Shown here piece by piece: positions 17,017 through 25,506 of a stretch of 64,000 bases of DNA. The notes under the pieces are model-generated. The model searched no databases and was not told where the DNA came from. It saw nothing but the letters and a program-made list of their open reading frames with translations. The translations under genes and the position numbers were made by a program. The number at the start of each line of letters is the position of its first letter. Position 1 is the stretch's first letter. Location of the stretch: NCBI GenBank assembly GCA_021849075.1, contig JAJZTH010000008.1, positions 55,141 to 119,140 of the forward strand, written 5' to 3'. Source of the stretch: Pseudomonadota bacterium. Lineage in GTDB: Bacteria; Pseudomonadota; Alphaproteobacteria; Sphingomonadales; Sphingomonadaceae.

Positions 17017-19158
17017 TTACCCGCCCCGGTGATAATCATATTCCAGCGCACGGCCCTGTTGCTTGGTCAGGATGGCGCCAATGATGACGCCGCCGGCCCG
17101 GCGCAACCGCTCGGCCGACGCGCGCAGACCGCCATGATGGTTGCGGCCCCATTCGACCACCATCAGGCTGGCCTGCACCCGCGCGCCCAGCAACGGCGTA
17201 TCGCCCAGCCCCAGGATCGGCGGCGCATCGATCAGGATCGTGTCATAGTCATCGCGCACCGCCGCCAGCAGCGTGTCGAGCGCCGGCGTGGCGAGCAATT
17301 CGGTCGGATTGGGCGGCACCGCGCCACAGGGCAGCAGCGAAACGCCCTCGACTCCGGTGGGAATGATCGCGTCGGCGGGCTTGGCCTGACCGGTCAGAAC
17401 TTCGCTGATGCCCTTGCCCGGCGGCACGCGGAACAGGGCATGCTGCACCGGCCGGCGCATGTCGCCGTCGATCACCAGCACCTTCTTGTCGAGACCCGCC
17501 AGCGCCCGCGACAGGGCGTTGAGGGTCAGCGACTTGCCCTCTCCCTCCTGCGCGCTGGTGACGAGGATGGAGCGCGGCAGGCCGCCGGTCGACGCCAGCA
17601 ACAGCGACCGCGCGATCGGCGTGAATATCTCCGACGGCTGCGGATTGTCGCCCGTCACCGGCACCGCGCCCAGCAGAGGCAGGCCGACCCGCTCCGCCAG
17701 CGTATCGGCCGACGTCACCGCATCGTCGAAAATATGGCGCGCGATAACCAGCAGCAGCCCCAGCAGCAACCCGCCCAGCGCGGCGAACAGCAAAGTCTCG
17801 CCGACCTTGGGCGAGAAGGGCCGCGCCGGCACCGCCGCCCGATCAAGCGGCTGAATGCGCCCGGCCTGGAACCCGGCCTGCGACGCCATGTCGCGATAGC
17901 GCTGCAACAGGCTGTCATGCAGCATGCGATAGGTATCGACCGATCGTTCATAGATGCCCATCTGCACATCGCGACCGCGCGCCGCCTGCGCATCGCGCTC
18001 CAGCGCGGATATTTCCGATCCGATCTGCTTTTCGCCATGGACGGCGACGTCATATTGTTCCTTCAGAGACGCACGGATGCGGTTCGCCATCTCTTCCGCC
18101 TGATCGTCCAGCGCCGCCAGACGCGCGCGCGCCTCCCGCATTTCGGGATGCGCGTCCTTGCGGAACTGCCGTTCTTCGACCAGTGCGGCGCGGGCCTGCG
18201 CCCGCTCCGTCATCAACGACTGCATCGCGCCATTGTTGAGCACTTCGGGCAGGGTTTCGGCGCTGGCGCGGCGTGCGCTTTCCCAACGCTTCTGCGCGGC
18301 GATGCGGTCCGCCACCGCCTGCGCGCGGAAGCCGTTAAGCTGCGCCAATCGTGTCTCGATCGATCCTTCGGACGGCGCGAATTTGGGTTCTTCCGGCTTG
18401 GCTTCCTGCGCCTTTGCGGCCTTGTCCGCATCGGCGCTCGGCTCGACCGGCACGCCGCCTGAACGCGCGGCATAGACCGCCAGATCGCGCTCCGCCCGGG
18501 ACAGATCGCGCCGGGCGCCGTCCAGTTCACCCAGCAGGAAACGCCGTGCCTGCACACCGGATTCAAAACCGCGCTTCAGGTCCGACCGGATCAGGCTGTC
18601 GGCATAGCCATTGGCGACCCGCGCCGACAGCGTGGGATCGGCGCTGACAAAGCTGATGCGGATCACCCGCGACTTGCCGGGCAGTTGCACTTCCAGATGA
18701 TCGCGCAACAGGGCGATAACAGCCTCCTGCTCCACCTGCCGCTGGCTCAGGCCGCCCGATCCATCCTTCGGCCGGCTGACACCCATGCCCTGAAAGAAGG
18801 TCGGCGTGCCGACCAGCGCCAGGCTGCGCGCCACTTCCTCGGCCAGCGCCCGGCTGCGCAGCACTTCCAATTCGGTCTGCATCACCGTTTCGGTGTCGTC
18901 GGTCGCGGGGCGGGGCGTGCCGGTCCCGGCGGCCCCCGCCGGCAGATCCTCCACCTCGACCGAAGCGGTCGCGCGATAATCCGGCGTGGACAGGAGGATA
19001 TAGAGCAAAGCCGCCAGCAGACACAGCGCCATGGTGACGAACAGGATGACGCGATGACGCCGCAATATCGCCCAATAGCTGCGCGTGGTCCGCGCCAGCC
19101 GGGCGCCGGCGCCCTCGACTTCCGCGCCGTCGGCAGGATCGGTCAGCGTTGCGGCCAT
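17017..19158 (-). CDS. Wzc-like polysaccharide chain-length protein and tyrosine autokinase
   Basis: A 713-aa inner-membrane BY-kinase. It has an N-terminal Wzz domain with a TM helix near residues 35-55, a coiled-coil periplasmic part with a GNVR-like region, a second TM helix (ETLLFAALGGLLLGLLLVIA), then the cytoplasmic kinase. Walker A is SAQEGEGKSLT, Walker A' is VLVIDGDMRRP and Walker B is TILIDAPPILGLGD. The C-terminal tail has only two tyrosines (EYDYHRGG) rather than a long cluster. It controls length and export of a capsular or exopolysaccharide with the Wza-like partner. The ATG at 19158 shares one base with the upstream stop (TGATG); a TTG at 19161 is less likely. Confidence 0.9.
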   Translation of the reverse strand: MAATLTDPADGAEVEGAGARLARTTRSYWAILRRHRVILFVTMALCLLAALLYILLSTPDYRATASVEVEDLPAGAAGTGTPRPATDDTETVMQTELEVLRSRALAEEVARSLALVGTPTFFQGMGVSRPKDGSGGLSQRQVEQEAVIALLRDHLEVQLPGKSRVIRISFVSADPTLSARVANGYADSLIRSDLKRGFESGVQARRFLLGELDGARRDLSRAERDLAVYAARSGGVPVEPSADADKAAKAQEAKPEEPKFAPSEGSIETRLAQLNGFRAQAVADRIAAQKRWESARRASAETLPEVLNNGAMQSLMTERAQARAALVEERQFRKDAHPEMREARARLAALDDQAEEMANRIRASLKEQYDVAVHGEKQIGSEISALERDAQAARGRDVQMGIYERSVDTYRMLHDSLLQRYRDMASQAGFQAGRIQPLDRAAVPARPFSPKVGETLLFAALGGLLLGLLLVIARHIFDDAVTSADTLAERVGLPLLGAVPVTGDNPQPSEIFTPIARSLLLASTGGLPRSILVTSAQEGEGKSLTLNALSRALAGLDKKVLVIDGDMRRPVQHALFRVPPGKGISEVLTGQAKPADAIIPTGVEGVSLLPCGAVPPNPTELLATPALDTLLAAVRDDYDTILIDAPPILGLGDTPLLGARVQASLMVVEWGRNHHGGLRASAERLRRAGGVIIGAILTKQQGRALEYDYHRGG

Positions 19159-19865
19159 CAATGATCTCCATCCAGCGCGATGAAGCCCGCCGCCAGCGCC
19201 GGCACCGCGATCAGCGCGCCGCCAAGGATCGCCTTGGCGCGCGACAGGCCCACGATCACCTGATCGCCGGGCAAAATTTCAGGGTCAGGGGCTTCCCCCT
19301 TGCGAATGGCCGCCAGGTCAAAGCGTGCGGCCTGCCGCTGGCCTTCGATCTGACGAACGACCACGACCTGCCCCAATCCGGCCAGCCGCGTTGGTCCCTT
19401 GCCCAGCAACACTGCCTGAGACAGGGTCAGACGGCCGTCGATCGGATAGAGGCCCGGCTCACGCACCTCGCCGTCCAGCGTGATGCGCCGGCCGACCGCC
19501 TTCTTCACGAACAGCGTGACTTGCGGCGACACCAGATAGCGTTCGCCCAGTCGCCCGGCGATGACATCGGCCGCCTCTCCGGCGGTCAGCCCAGCAACCG
19601 ACACATCGCCGATCAACGGCATGCGCACCATGCCGGCAGCGGTGATCTGCGCATCTTCCTGCGACAGGCCGGGTTCGTGATAAACCTGGATACGCAGCAC
19701 ATCGTCGGGCGACAGGCGATAATCCATGCCAACGGCGGGCGGCGGGGGAATGGCGACATAGGCGGCCTCGCCACGCGGCGCATTCTCCACCGTCGCACAG
19801 GCGCCCAGCGCCGTGCACGCCATCATTGCCATCAAGGATCGGCTGATGCTGTTGCGGTGCTTCAT
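19158..19865 (-). CDS. Wza-like polysaccharide export lipoprotein
   Basis: A 235-aa outer-membrane polysaccharide export protein. The signal peptide ends in lipobox LGAC (Cys23). The mature part has a Poly_export domain (YRLSPDDVLRIQVYHEPGLS) and an SLBB-type domain (ITLDGEVREPGLYPIDG). It is shorter than E. coli Wza (about 380 aa), with one SLBB copy. It ends in a hydrophobic segment (AILGGALIAVPALAAGFIAL). The stop overlaps the start of the Wzc-like kinase gene, so the pair is one operon. Confidence 0.9.
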   Translation of the reverse strand: MKHRNSISRSLMAMMACTALGACATVENAPRGEAAYVAIPPPPAVGMDYRLSPDDVLRIQVYHEPGLSQEDAQITAAGMVRMPLIGDVSVAGLTAGEAADVIAGRLGERYLVSPQVTLFVKKAVGRRITLDGEVREPGLYPIDGRLTLSQAVLLGKGPTRLAGLGQVVVVRQIEGQRQAARFDLAAIRKGEAPDPEILPGDQVIVGLSRAKAILGGALIAVPALAAGFIALDGDH

Positions 19866-19967
19866 CCGCCCTTCGTCCCCGTCTTAACCCGTTCGAGGCC
19901 GGGGGTTAGCGACGCGGCAGAAGGATGGCAACCATATGCAGGCCGGTTTGCGGCCGCCCGAAAGAGG

Positions 19968-21263
19968 TCAGACGGCGACGCGGTCCGGCGCGGCCTGCAC
20001 GATGCGACGGGGCTGATCGGGCCAGATTCCCCGCGTGTCATACACAGCCTTGTCGGCGCGTTCGTCGACGGGGACAGATTTGAACATGTCATGATCGACA
20101 AGAATGACGAACACGCCGCATTGTTCCAGAGCCGTATCGAGATCGATCAATTCCGCGCCCGTTCCGGCGAACTCCATGGGCAATGACTGCGCATAGGGTT
20201 CGACCATCTTGACCCGGCGGCCATAGCGGCGGGCGAGGCGCGCAGCGACTTTCACCGCCGGGCTTTCGCGGAAATCGTCGATGTTCGCCTTGAACGCGAG
20301 GCCAAGGCAGGCGACGTCTTCGCCGGCAAACTCGTCGATCAGGTCGGACGCCTTGGCGACGACATAATCGGTCTTGCCGTCATTCACTTCGCGCGCGGTG
20401 CGGATGATGCGGGCATTTTCGGGATCGCCATGGACGATGAACCACGGGTCGACCGCGATGCAATGGCCGCCAACGCCGGGACCGGGTGACAGAATGTTGA
20501 CGCGCGGATGACGGTTGGCGAGGCGGATCACCTCCCACACGTCGATGTCCATATTTTCCGCAATCACCGACAATTCATTGGCGAAGGCGATATTGACGTC
20601 GCGGAAGCTGTTTTCGACCAGTTTCACCATCTCGGCCGCGCGGGCGGTGGTGGTGATGCAGGCGCCCCGCACAAACTGGCGATAAAAGCCCAGCGCCTTG
20701 CGCGCGCAGCGCGGCGTGATGCCACCGATGCAGCGATCATTGTCGATCAGTTCCACGAGGATGCGGCCGGGCAGCACCCGCTCCGGGCAATAGGCGATGG
20801 CGATATCGCCCTGCACGCCCTTGCCGGGCATTTTCAGGTCCGGGCGCAGTTCCGCCATGACATCACGCATCGCTTCCGTCGTGCCGACGGGCGATGTGGA
20901 TTCCAGGATTACGGTGTCCCCCGCCTTCAGCACGGGCGCGACGGTCTTCGCGGCCTTCAAAACATAGCTGATGTCGGGCGCGCGATCTTCCGCCACCGGG
21001 GTCGGCACGGCGATGATGAAGACGTCGCTTTGTTCGACGCTCAGGCTGGCGCGCAGATTGCCGCGTGCGACCACCCCCTGCACCAAACCGTCAAGATCGA
21101 CTTCCTCAATATGGACGCGGCCCGAATTGACCGTTTCCACCACATGGGCGGAGACATCCACGCCAACCACCTGGCATCCCCCGCGCGCGATCAGCGCGGC
21201 GGTGGGCAGGCCGATATAGCCGAGGCCGATGACGGAAACCTTCTGCTTGACGTCGACGGGCAT
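19968..21263 (-). CDS. wecC: UDP-N-acetyl-D-mannosamine dehydrogenase
   Basis: A 431-aa UDP-sugar dehydrogenase, oxidising UDP-ManNAc to the uronate with two NAD. The Rossmann motif is VIGLGYIGLPTAALIA at the N-terminus, and the catalytic Cys is in GVGGHCIAVDPWF. IAYCPERVLPG and FKANIDDFRESPAVK are characteristic of WecC rather than of UDP-glucose dehydrogenase. It pairs with wecB, 96 bp upstream, and supplies precursor for the polysaccharide exported by the next two genes. Confidence 0.93.
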   Translation of the reverse strand: MPVDVKQKVSVIGLGYIGLPTAALIARGGCQVVGVDVSAHVVETVNSGRVHIEEVDLDGLVQGVVARGNLRASLSVEQSDVFIIAVPTPVAEDRAPDISYVLKAAKTVAPVLKAGDTVILESTSPVGTTEAMRDVMAELRPDLKMPGKGVQGDIAIAYCPERVLPGRILVELIDNDRCIGGITPRCARKALGFYRQFVRGACITTTARAAEMVKLVENSFRDVNIAFANELSVIAENMDIDVWEVIRLANRHPRVNILSPGPGVGGHCIAVDPWFIVHGDPENARIIRTAREVNDGKTDYVVAKASDLIDEFAGEDVACLGLAFKANIDDFRESPAVKVAARLARRYGRRVKMVEPYAQSLPMEFAGTGAELIDLDTALEQCGVFVILVDHDMFKSVPVDERADKAVYDTRGIWPDQPRRIVQAAPDRVAV

Positions 21264-21359
21264 GGGGCGGGCAATCCTTGTGAAACGGTCAGTCGGCCAT
21301 AGTCATGCCGGGAAATGCTGAATATTTCGGAAATGATAGCATAGGTTGAAAGGGCGGCG

Positions 21360-22475
21360 TCAGGATTGTCCGGCAATCACCGCCGCAATCCGCTGCGCCG
21401 CCTTCCCGTCACCGAAGGGATTATGCGCGCGCGCCATCGCATCATAGGCATGCTGATCGTCCAGCAGCGCCAGCACTTCGCGCACAATCAGCGCGCGATC
21501 GGTGCCGACCAGCTTGGCCGTGCCAGCCTCCACGCCTTCGGGCCGCTCGGTCGTTTCGCGCATCACCAGCACCGGCTTGCCGAGTGACGGGGCCTCCTCC
21601 TGCACGCCGCCGCTGTCGGTCAGAACCAGATGACACATATCGAGCAACCGCACGAAATGCGGATAGTCGAGCGGCTCGATCATCGCGACATTGGGCAGGT
21701 CGCCCAGCACCGCATCCATCACCGGGCGAACATTGGGATTGGGATGCACCGGGAAGATCACCGCAACGTCGGGCCGGGCGGCGATATCGGCGATGGACCG
21801 CGCGATCGCCTCCATCCCGCCGCCGAAATTCTCGCGTCGATGGCTGGTGACGGCAACGATGCGCTTGCCGGCAAAGCGGCCGGCGAGGTCATCGAGGCCG
21901 CTGGCCAACGACGGATCGGCCAATACCCGGTCGCGCGTCGCTAGCAGCGCGTCGATGACGGTGTTGCCGGTAATGTGGATGCTGGAGGCATCTCGACTTT
22001 CCCGCAGCAATGCGTAGGCAGCGGCCTGCGTCGGCGCGAAATTCATGTCGGCGATGCAGGCGACGACGCGGCGGTTCACTTCTTCGGGCCAGGGATGATG
22101 AATGTCGCCGCTGCGCAGGCCCGCTTCGACATGGGCGACAGGAATCTTGCGATAATAGGCCGCCAGACTGGCGACCATGGTGGTCAGCGTATCGCCATGC
22201 ACGACGATACGATCAGGCTTCTCCGCATCAAACGCCTTGCCCAGTTCCACGATCAGCTTGGCGGTCAGTCCATCCAGCGTCTGATTGGGCACCATGACGT
22301 CCAGATCAATGTCGGGCATGATGCCGGCAATCTCCAGAACCTGATCCAGCAGGCTGCGATGCTGCGCTGTCACGATGACCCGCGTCTCCACTCCGGCCTG
22401 CGCATGGAGCGCATGAACCACGGGAAACATTTTGATCGCTTCGGGACGGGTCCCGAACACCAACGCTACCTTCAC
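21360..22475 (-). CDS. wecB: UDP-N-acetylglucosamine 2-epimerase (non-hydrolysing)
   Basis: A 371-aa epimerase converting UDP-GlcNAc to UDP-ManNAc, the substrate of WecC. Family marks are VFGTRPEAIKMFPV at the start, VHGDTLTT, HVEAGLRSGDI, and TDSGGVQEEAPSLGKPVLVMR. The start is a GTG at 22475. It is the first gene in the minus-strand wecB-wecC-wza-wzc order, suggesting a ManNAcA-containing surface polysaccharide; glycosyltransferases are elsewhere. Confidence 0.95.
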   Translation of the reverse strand: MKVALVFGTRPEAIKMFPVVHALHAQAGVETRVIVTAQHRSLLDQVLEIAGIMPDIDLDVMVPNQTLDGLTAKLIVELGKAFDAEKPDRIVVHGDTLTTMVASLAAYYRKIPVAHVEAGLRSGDIHHPWPEEVNRRVVACIADMNFAPTQAAAYALLRESRDASSIHITGNTVIDALLATRDRVLADPSLASGLDDLAGRFAGKRIVAVTSHRRENFGGGMEAIARSIADIAARPDVAVIFPVHPNPNVRPVMDAVLGDLPNVAMIEPLDYPHFVRLLDMCHLVLTDSGGVQEEAPSLGKPVLVMRETTERPEGVEAGTAKLVGTDRALIVREVLALLDDQHAYDAMARAHNPFGDGKAAQRIAAVIAGQS

Positions 22476-22616
22476 CGCTTAATCCTTCCTGTCATTGCCG
22501 CCCGCCATGACAGACAATAGTAACCAGCCGCTGAACGGCAGGCGAAAATCAGCGTTACGCAAAGCGACAAAGCTGCAAATGGCAGCGGGCGACACCAGAG
22601 ATTAAGGACATGCGCA

Positions 22617-22751
22617 ATGGCCCCAGCACCCCGGACGCGACAGGAACGGCGCGATGACCGTAGCTTTCCCCGCCTGCATCACTGGTTGCTGGCTGCGATC
22701 ATCCTGTTCGTAATGATGCTGACGGTGCCCATCCTCGCCCTTTTCGCCTGA
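22617..22751 (+). CDS. small single-pass membrane protein
   Basis: A 44-aa ORF with a basic N-terminus (MAPAPRTRQERRDDRSFPRL) and one hydrophobic helix (residues about 23-44, WLLAAIILFVMMLTVPILAL). AAGGA lies 8 nt before the ATG, which supports translation. Function unknown. It stands alone between divergent wecB and a convergent ABC permease. Confidence 0.5.
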   Translation: MAPAPRTRQERRDDRSFPRLHHWLLAAIILFVMMLTVPILALFA

Positions 22752-22757
22752 GGGCTA

Positions 22758-23618
22758 TTACGCCTTAATCTTCCAGCCGCGCTGCAACAGCGTGTAGCAG
22801 AGGCCGCCCAGCACCAGATTGAGGCCCAGCAGCACGCTGCTGCCCACCACCACATTGGCGTCCGCCGCCGCGACGAAGCCATAGCGAAAGCCCGAAATGA
22901 TGTAAAAGAAGGGGTTGGCGTGGCTGATCCCCTGAAACAGCGGAGGCAGGCGGTCGATCGAATAAAAGGTGCCCGACAGCAGAGCGAGCGGCCCGATCAC
23001 GAAATTGGTGATCGCCGCGCCATGATCAAACTTTTCCGCCCAGATCGATGTCAGCACGCCCAGAAAGGCGATGAAGCTGGTGCCGAGCAGCCCGAACCAC
23101 ACCACCGCCCATAGATGCGCCGGGGCGACATGCACGCCGGGCCACAGCGCCATCGCGCCCCACAGGGCAAAGCCAACCATGATCGCGCGCGTCATCGAAG
23201 AGGACACCAGCGCAAACAGTAATTCGCCGACCGAAATCGGCGGCATCAGATAGTCGACCAGCGTCCCCTGCACCTTCCCCACCATCAGCGCGAAGCTGGC
23301 ATTGGCGAAGCAGGCGTTGATCATGCCCATGATGATCAGGCCCGGCGCGATGAAATCGGCGAAATGCACCGCCTCCCCCCGCAGCATCACCGTGCGGCCG
23401 CTGCCGCCCAGCGCAACGATGAAGATGATCAGGAACATCAGGGTGGTGATCGCCGGCGCCCAGACCGTTTGAAGCTGCACCTTCATGAAGCGGCGCACCT
23501 CCTTGCGGTAGAGCGCCCAGGTCCCGGCCCAGTTCACGTTGCGGATCTGCGGCACGCCCGGCTCAGGGAAAGGCGAGTCGAGCGGCGTTGCGGGGATAAT
23601 TTTGGGCTGGTCGTTCAT
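22758..23618 (-). CDS. ABC-2 type transporter permease
   Basis: A 286-aa membrane protein with about six TM helices, of the ABC-2/YadH-NodJ type. Landmarks are WALYRKEVRRFMKV before the first helix, APAITTLMFLIIFIVAL, and a C-terminal FYIISGFRYGF segment. The first ATG of the frame (23738) would add an unrelated 40-residue extension overlapping the gcrA start, so ATG 23618 (MNDQPKIIPA) is preferred. No ATP-binding subunit is adjacent. The cargo is unknown. Confidence 0.85.
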   Translation of the reverse strand: MNDQPKIIPATPLDSPFPEPGVPQIRNVNWAGTWALYRKEVRRFMKVQLQTVWAPAITTLMFLIIFIVALGGSGRTVMLRGEAVHFADFIAPGLIIMGMINACFANASFALMVGKVQGTLVDYLMPPISVGELLFALVSSSMTRAIMVGFALWGAMALWPGVHVAPAHLWAVVWFGLLGTSFIAFLGVLTSIWAEKFDHGAAITNFVIGPLALLSGTFYSIDRLPPLFQGISHANPFFYIISGFRYGFVAAADANVVVGSSVLLGLNLVLGGLCYTLLQRGWKIKA

Positions 23619-23737
23619 GACAGGATCGACTATCGGCTGGTTCGTTGTGCTGCAAGGGGTCTGGTCCAAAGGATTTGAACCTGCGCGCCCTGCTTCCCAT
23701 ATAGGAAGCCATACAAGATTTGTGAGGAGTTTTTTCA

Positions 23738-24436
23738 TTGTCCTGGACCGACGAGCGTATCGACCAGCTCAAGGGGATGTGGGAACGCGGCCTGACCGCC
23801 AGCCAGATCGCCGACGAACTGGGTGGCGTCAGCCGCAATGCAGTGATCGGCAAGGCGCATCGCCTTGGCCTGCAATCGCGCCCTTCGCCGGTGAAGGCGA
23901 ACGAAACGCCCAAGAAGGCGGCAGCCCCTGCCCCGCGCAAGCCTGCGCCGGAACCTGAAGCCCCCCGCGCTGCGGCGCCCGCCACGCCTGCGCCTGCCCC
24001 CGTGCGCGCGCCTGCTTCGCCGGCGCCCGCTGCGGCTCCCGTCGCACCGGCAGCCACAACGCCTGCCAGCGCTGACGATGCGCCGGCGCCCGCGCCCCAG
24101 CCCCGCATCATTTCGGTCGGCCCGGGCGGCTTCCTGCGTCAGGGTCCCGGCGACCAGCAGGCGCCGATCCCGCCCGCACCGCCGCGCCGTCTGGTGCCCG
24201 CAAAGCCGAGCGCCGAAATCGCTGACAAGACCAGCCTGCTCGACCTGACCGAGCGGATCTGCAAATGGCCGATGGGTCATCCGGGCGAACCGGATTTCCA
24301 TTTCTGCGGTGAGCAGGTGAACCCTGGCTTCCCCTATTGCGTCGAACATTGCGGCCGCGCCTATCAGGCTCAGCTGCCGCGCGGCACGCGCCGCCCGCCC
24401 CCGCCGCTGCCGTTCGGCGGCCCGCGGGTTCGCTAA
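23738..24436 (+). CDS. gcrA: cell-cycle regulator GcrA
   Basis: GcrA is an alphaproteobacterial sigma70 cofactor that acts at GANTC-methylated promoters. The 232-aa protein begins with the helix-turn-helix MSWTDERIDQLKGMWERGLT and VSRNAVIGKAHRLGL. It has a long Ala/Pro linker (residues about 55-130) and a C-terminal Cys/His module (ICKWPMGHPGEPDFHFCGE, then YCVEHC). The start is TTG at 23738, set by GAGGAG 8 nt upstream; no ATG lies near. The Ala/Pro linker is longer than in Caulobacter GcrA (173 aa). Confidence 0.93.
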   Translation: MSWTDERIDQLKGMWERGLTASQIADELGGVSRNAVIGKAHRLGLQSRPSPVKANETPKKAAAPAPRKPAPEPEAPRAAAPATPAPAPVRAPASPAPAAAPVAPAATTPASADDAPAPAPQPRIISVGPGGFLRQGPGDQQAPIPPAPPRRLVPAKPSAEIADKTSLLDLTERICKWPMGHPGEPDFHFCGEQVNPGFPYCVEHCGRAYQAQLPRGTRRPPPPLPFGGPRVR

Positions 24437-24455
24437 AGGCCGACGGCTGAAGACA

Positions 24456-24489
24456 AAAAGGGCCGCCTCTCATGAGAGGCGGCCCTTTT
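24456..24489. terminator. bidirectional terminator between gcrA and the outer membrane protein gene
   Basis: A perfect palindrome with arms at 24456-24472 and 24473-24489 (AAAAGGGCCGCCTCTCA and its complement). The A and T ends make it usable by the convergent genes on both strands. Confidence 0.85.
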
Positions 24490-24504
24490 CTGTTTGAAGT
24501 CCGA

Positions 24505-25344
24505 TCAGAAGCGGAAGCTGGTCGTCACCATCACGCTTTGCGTGTCGAACTTGTCACCGCGATTGATGCTGGCGCCGCCCGACGGAGTGATGCGAAACGG
24601 ATTGGTGGCCGGCGCCGTACCCGCGCCCACATCGACGCGATAATCACCCACATTGTAGCGCGTCCACAGATAGCGCGCGCCGATCGAGAAATTGCTCGAC
24701 ACCTTCGCCTCTACGCCGCCACCCATGGTCCAGCCCCAGGCATCTTCCTTGCTATCGAACTGTGTGAAGCTGTTTGCGCCATTGCTGGTCGTGAAATTAT
24801 TCTTCACCTTGGCATAAGCGAGGCCACCGGTCACATAGGGCATGATCCCACCCGGCGTCGTATAGCCCAGTCGCGCCCGCAAATTGGCGTTCCAGTCGAT
24901 CTTGCGCCGCATCGTGTAAAAGGCTGGCGTGGTCGAATATTCCGTCACCTTGTCATCGATATAGGCTTGCCCTGCCTCGGCGACGACACCGGCGACGATG
25001 CTGCCGAACTGCCGATCATAGCCGACATGGCCCATCCAGCTAATCGCGTCCTTGTCATCATCGCACCCGCTGGCCGGGATCGAGCCGCGCGCCGCGCCGC
25101 CGCAGGTTCCTGGCGAAAAGGCATTCGCCCCGGACGCCGTCGTCACGACATCGTCATATCTGCCATCTGCATCCGTATCGAACCGCAGATGTTCGTTATT
25201 ATCGCTTTTCTGGAATGTGTAGCCGAAGGAGCCGCCGACATAAGGTCCGCTCCAATCTACCGAACCACCATCCTGGGCGATGGCCGGCGACGCCAGGGCG
25301 AGCGCCAGGGTGGCGCCAAGCGGCGCAAAAGCGATCATCTTCAT
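24505..25344 (-). CDS. porin-family outer membrane beta-barrel protein
   Basis: A 279-aa protein with a clear signal peptide (ATLALALASPAIAQD, cleavage after AIA). The mature part alternates polar and hydrophobic residues as in an eight-strand barrel: WSGPYVGGSFGYTF first, later GIMPYVTGGLAYAKVKN and SIGARYLWTRYNVGDY. It ends with the outer-membrane targeting Phe (MVTTSFRF). It resembles the Omp25/Opa-like small barrel group. The specific ligand is unknown. Confidence 0.85.
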   Translation of the reverse strand: MKMIAFAPLGATLALALASPAIAQDGGSVDWSGPYVGGSFGYTFQKSDNNEHLRFDTDADGRYDDVVTTASGANAFSPGTCGGAARGSIPASGCDDDKDAISWMGHVGYDRQFGSIVAGVVAEAGQAYIDDKVTEYSTTPAFYTMRRKIDWNANLRARLGYTTPGGIMPYVTGGLAYAKVKNNFTTSNGANSFTQFDSKEDAWGWTMGGGVEAKVSSNFSIGARYLWTRYNVGDYRVDVGAGTAPATNPFRITPSGGASINRGDKFDTQSVMVTTSFRF

Positions 25345-25506
25345 AAAAACATCTCCTCACCTGATGCAGAGAATTTTTCTCATCACGGTCACGCTGCGAA
25401 CGAAGGGACCGATGAGTTTGTTGCATCCGTCTTTGTTACAATTGATTGCGGCTGTGGCTTATGCGCAACGCTTGCGCCTGCCGCCCGGCCGCTTATAGCT
25501 TGTGCC

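Noticed and set aside
23655..23720. tRNA-like T-arm on the minus strand (GGTTCAAATCC)
   Set aside because: The T-loop-like string is present, but the T stem is imperfect and no matching acceptor 5' half, D arm or anticodon arm lies upstream. At most it is a decayed tRNA fragment.
24472..25506. Long open frame upstream of parE on the plus strand
   Set aside because: It is antisense to the outer membrane protein gene, has no ribosome-binding site and no recognisable protein; parE begins at 25507.
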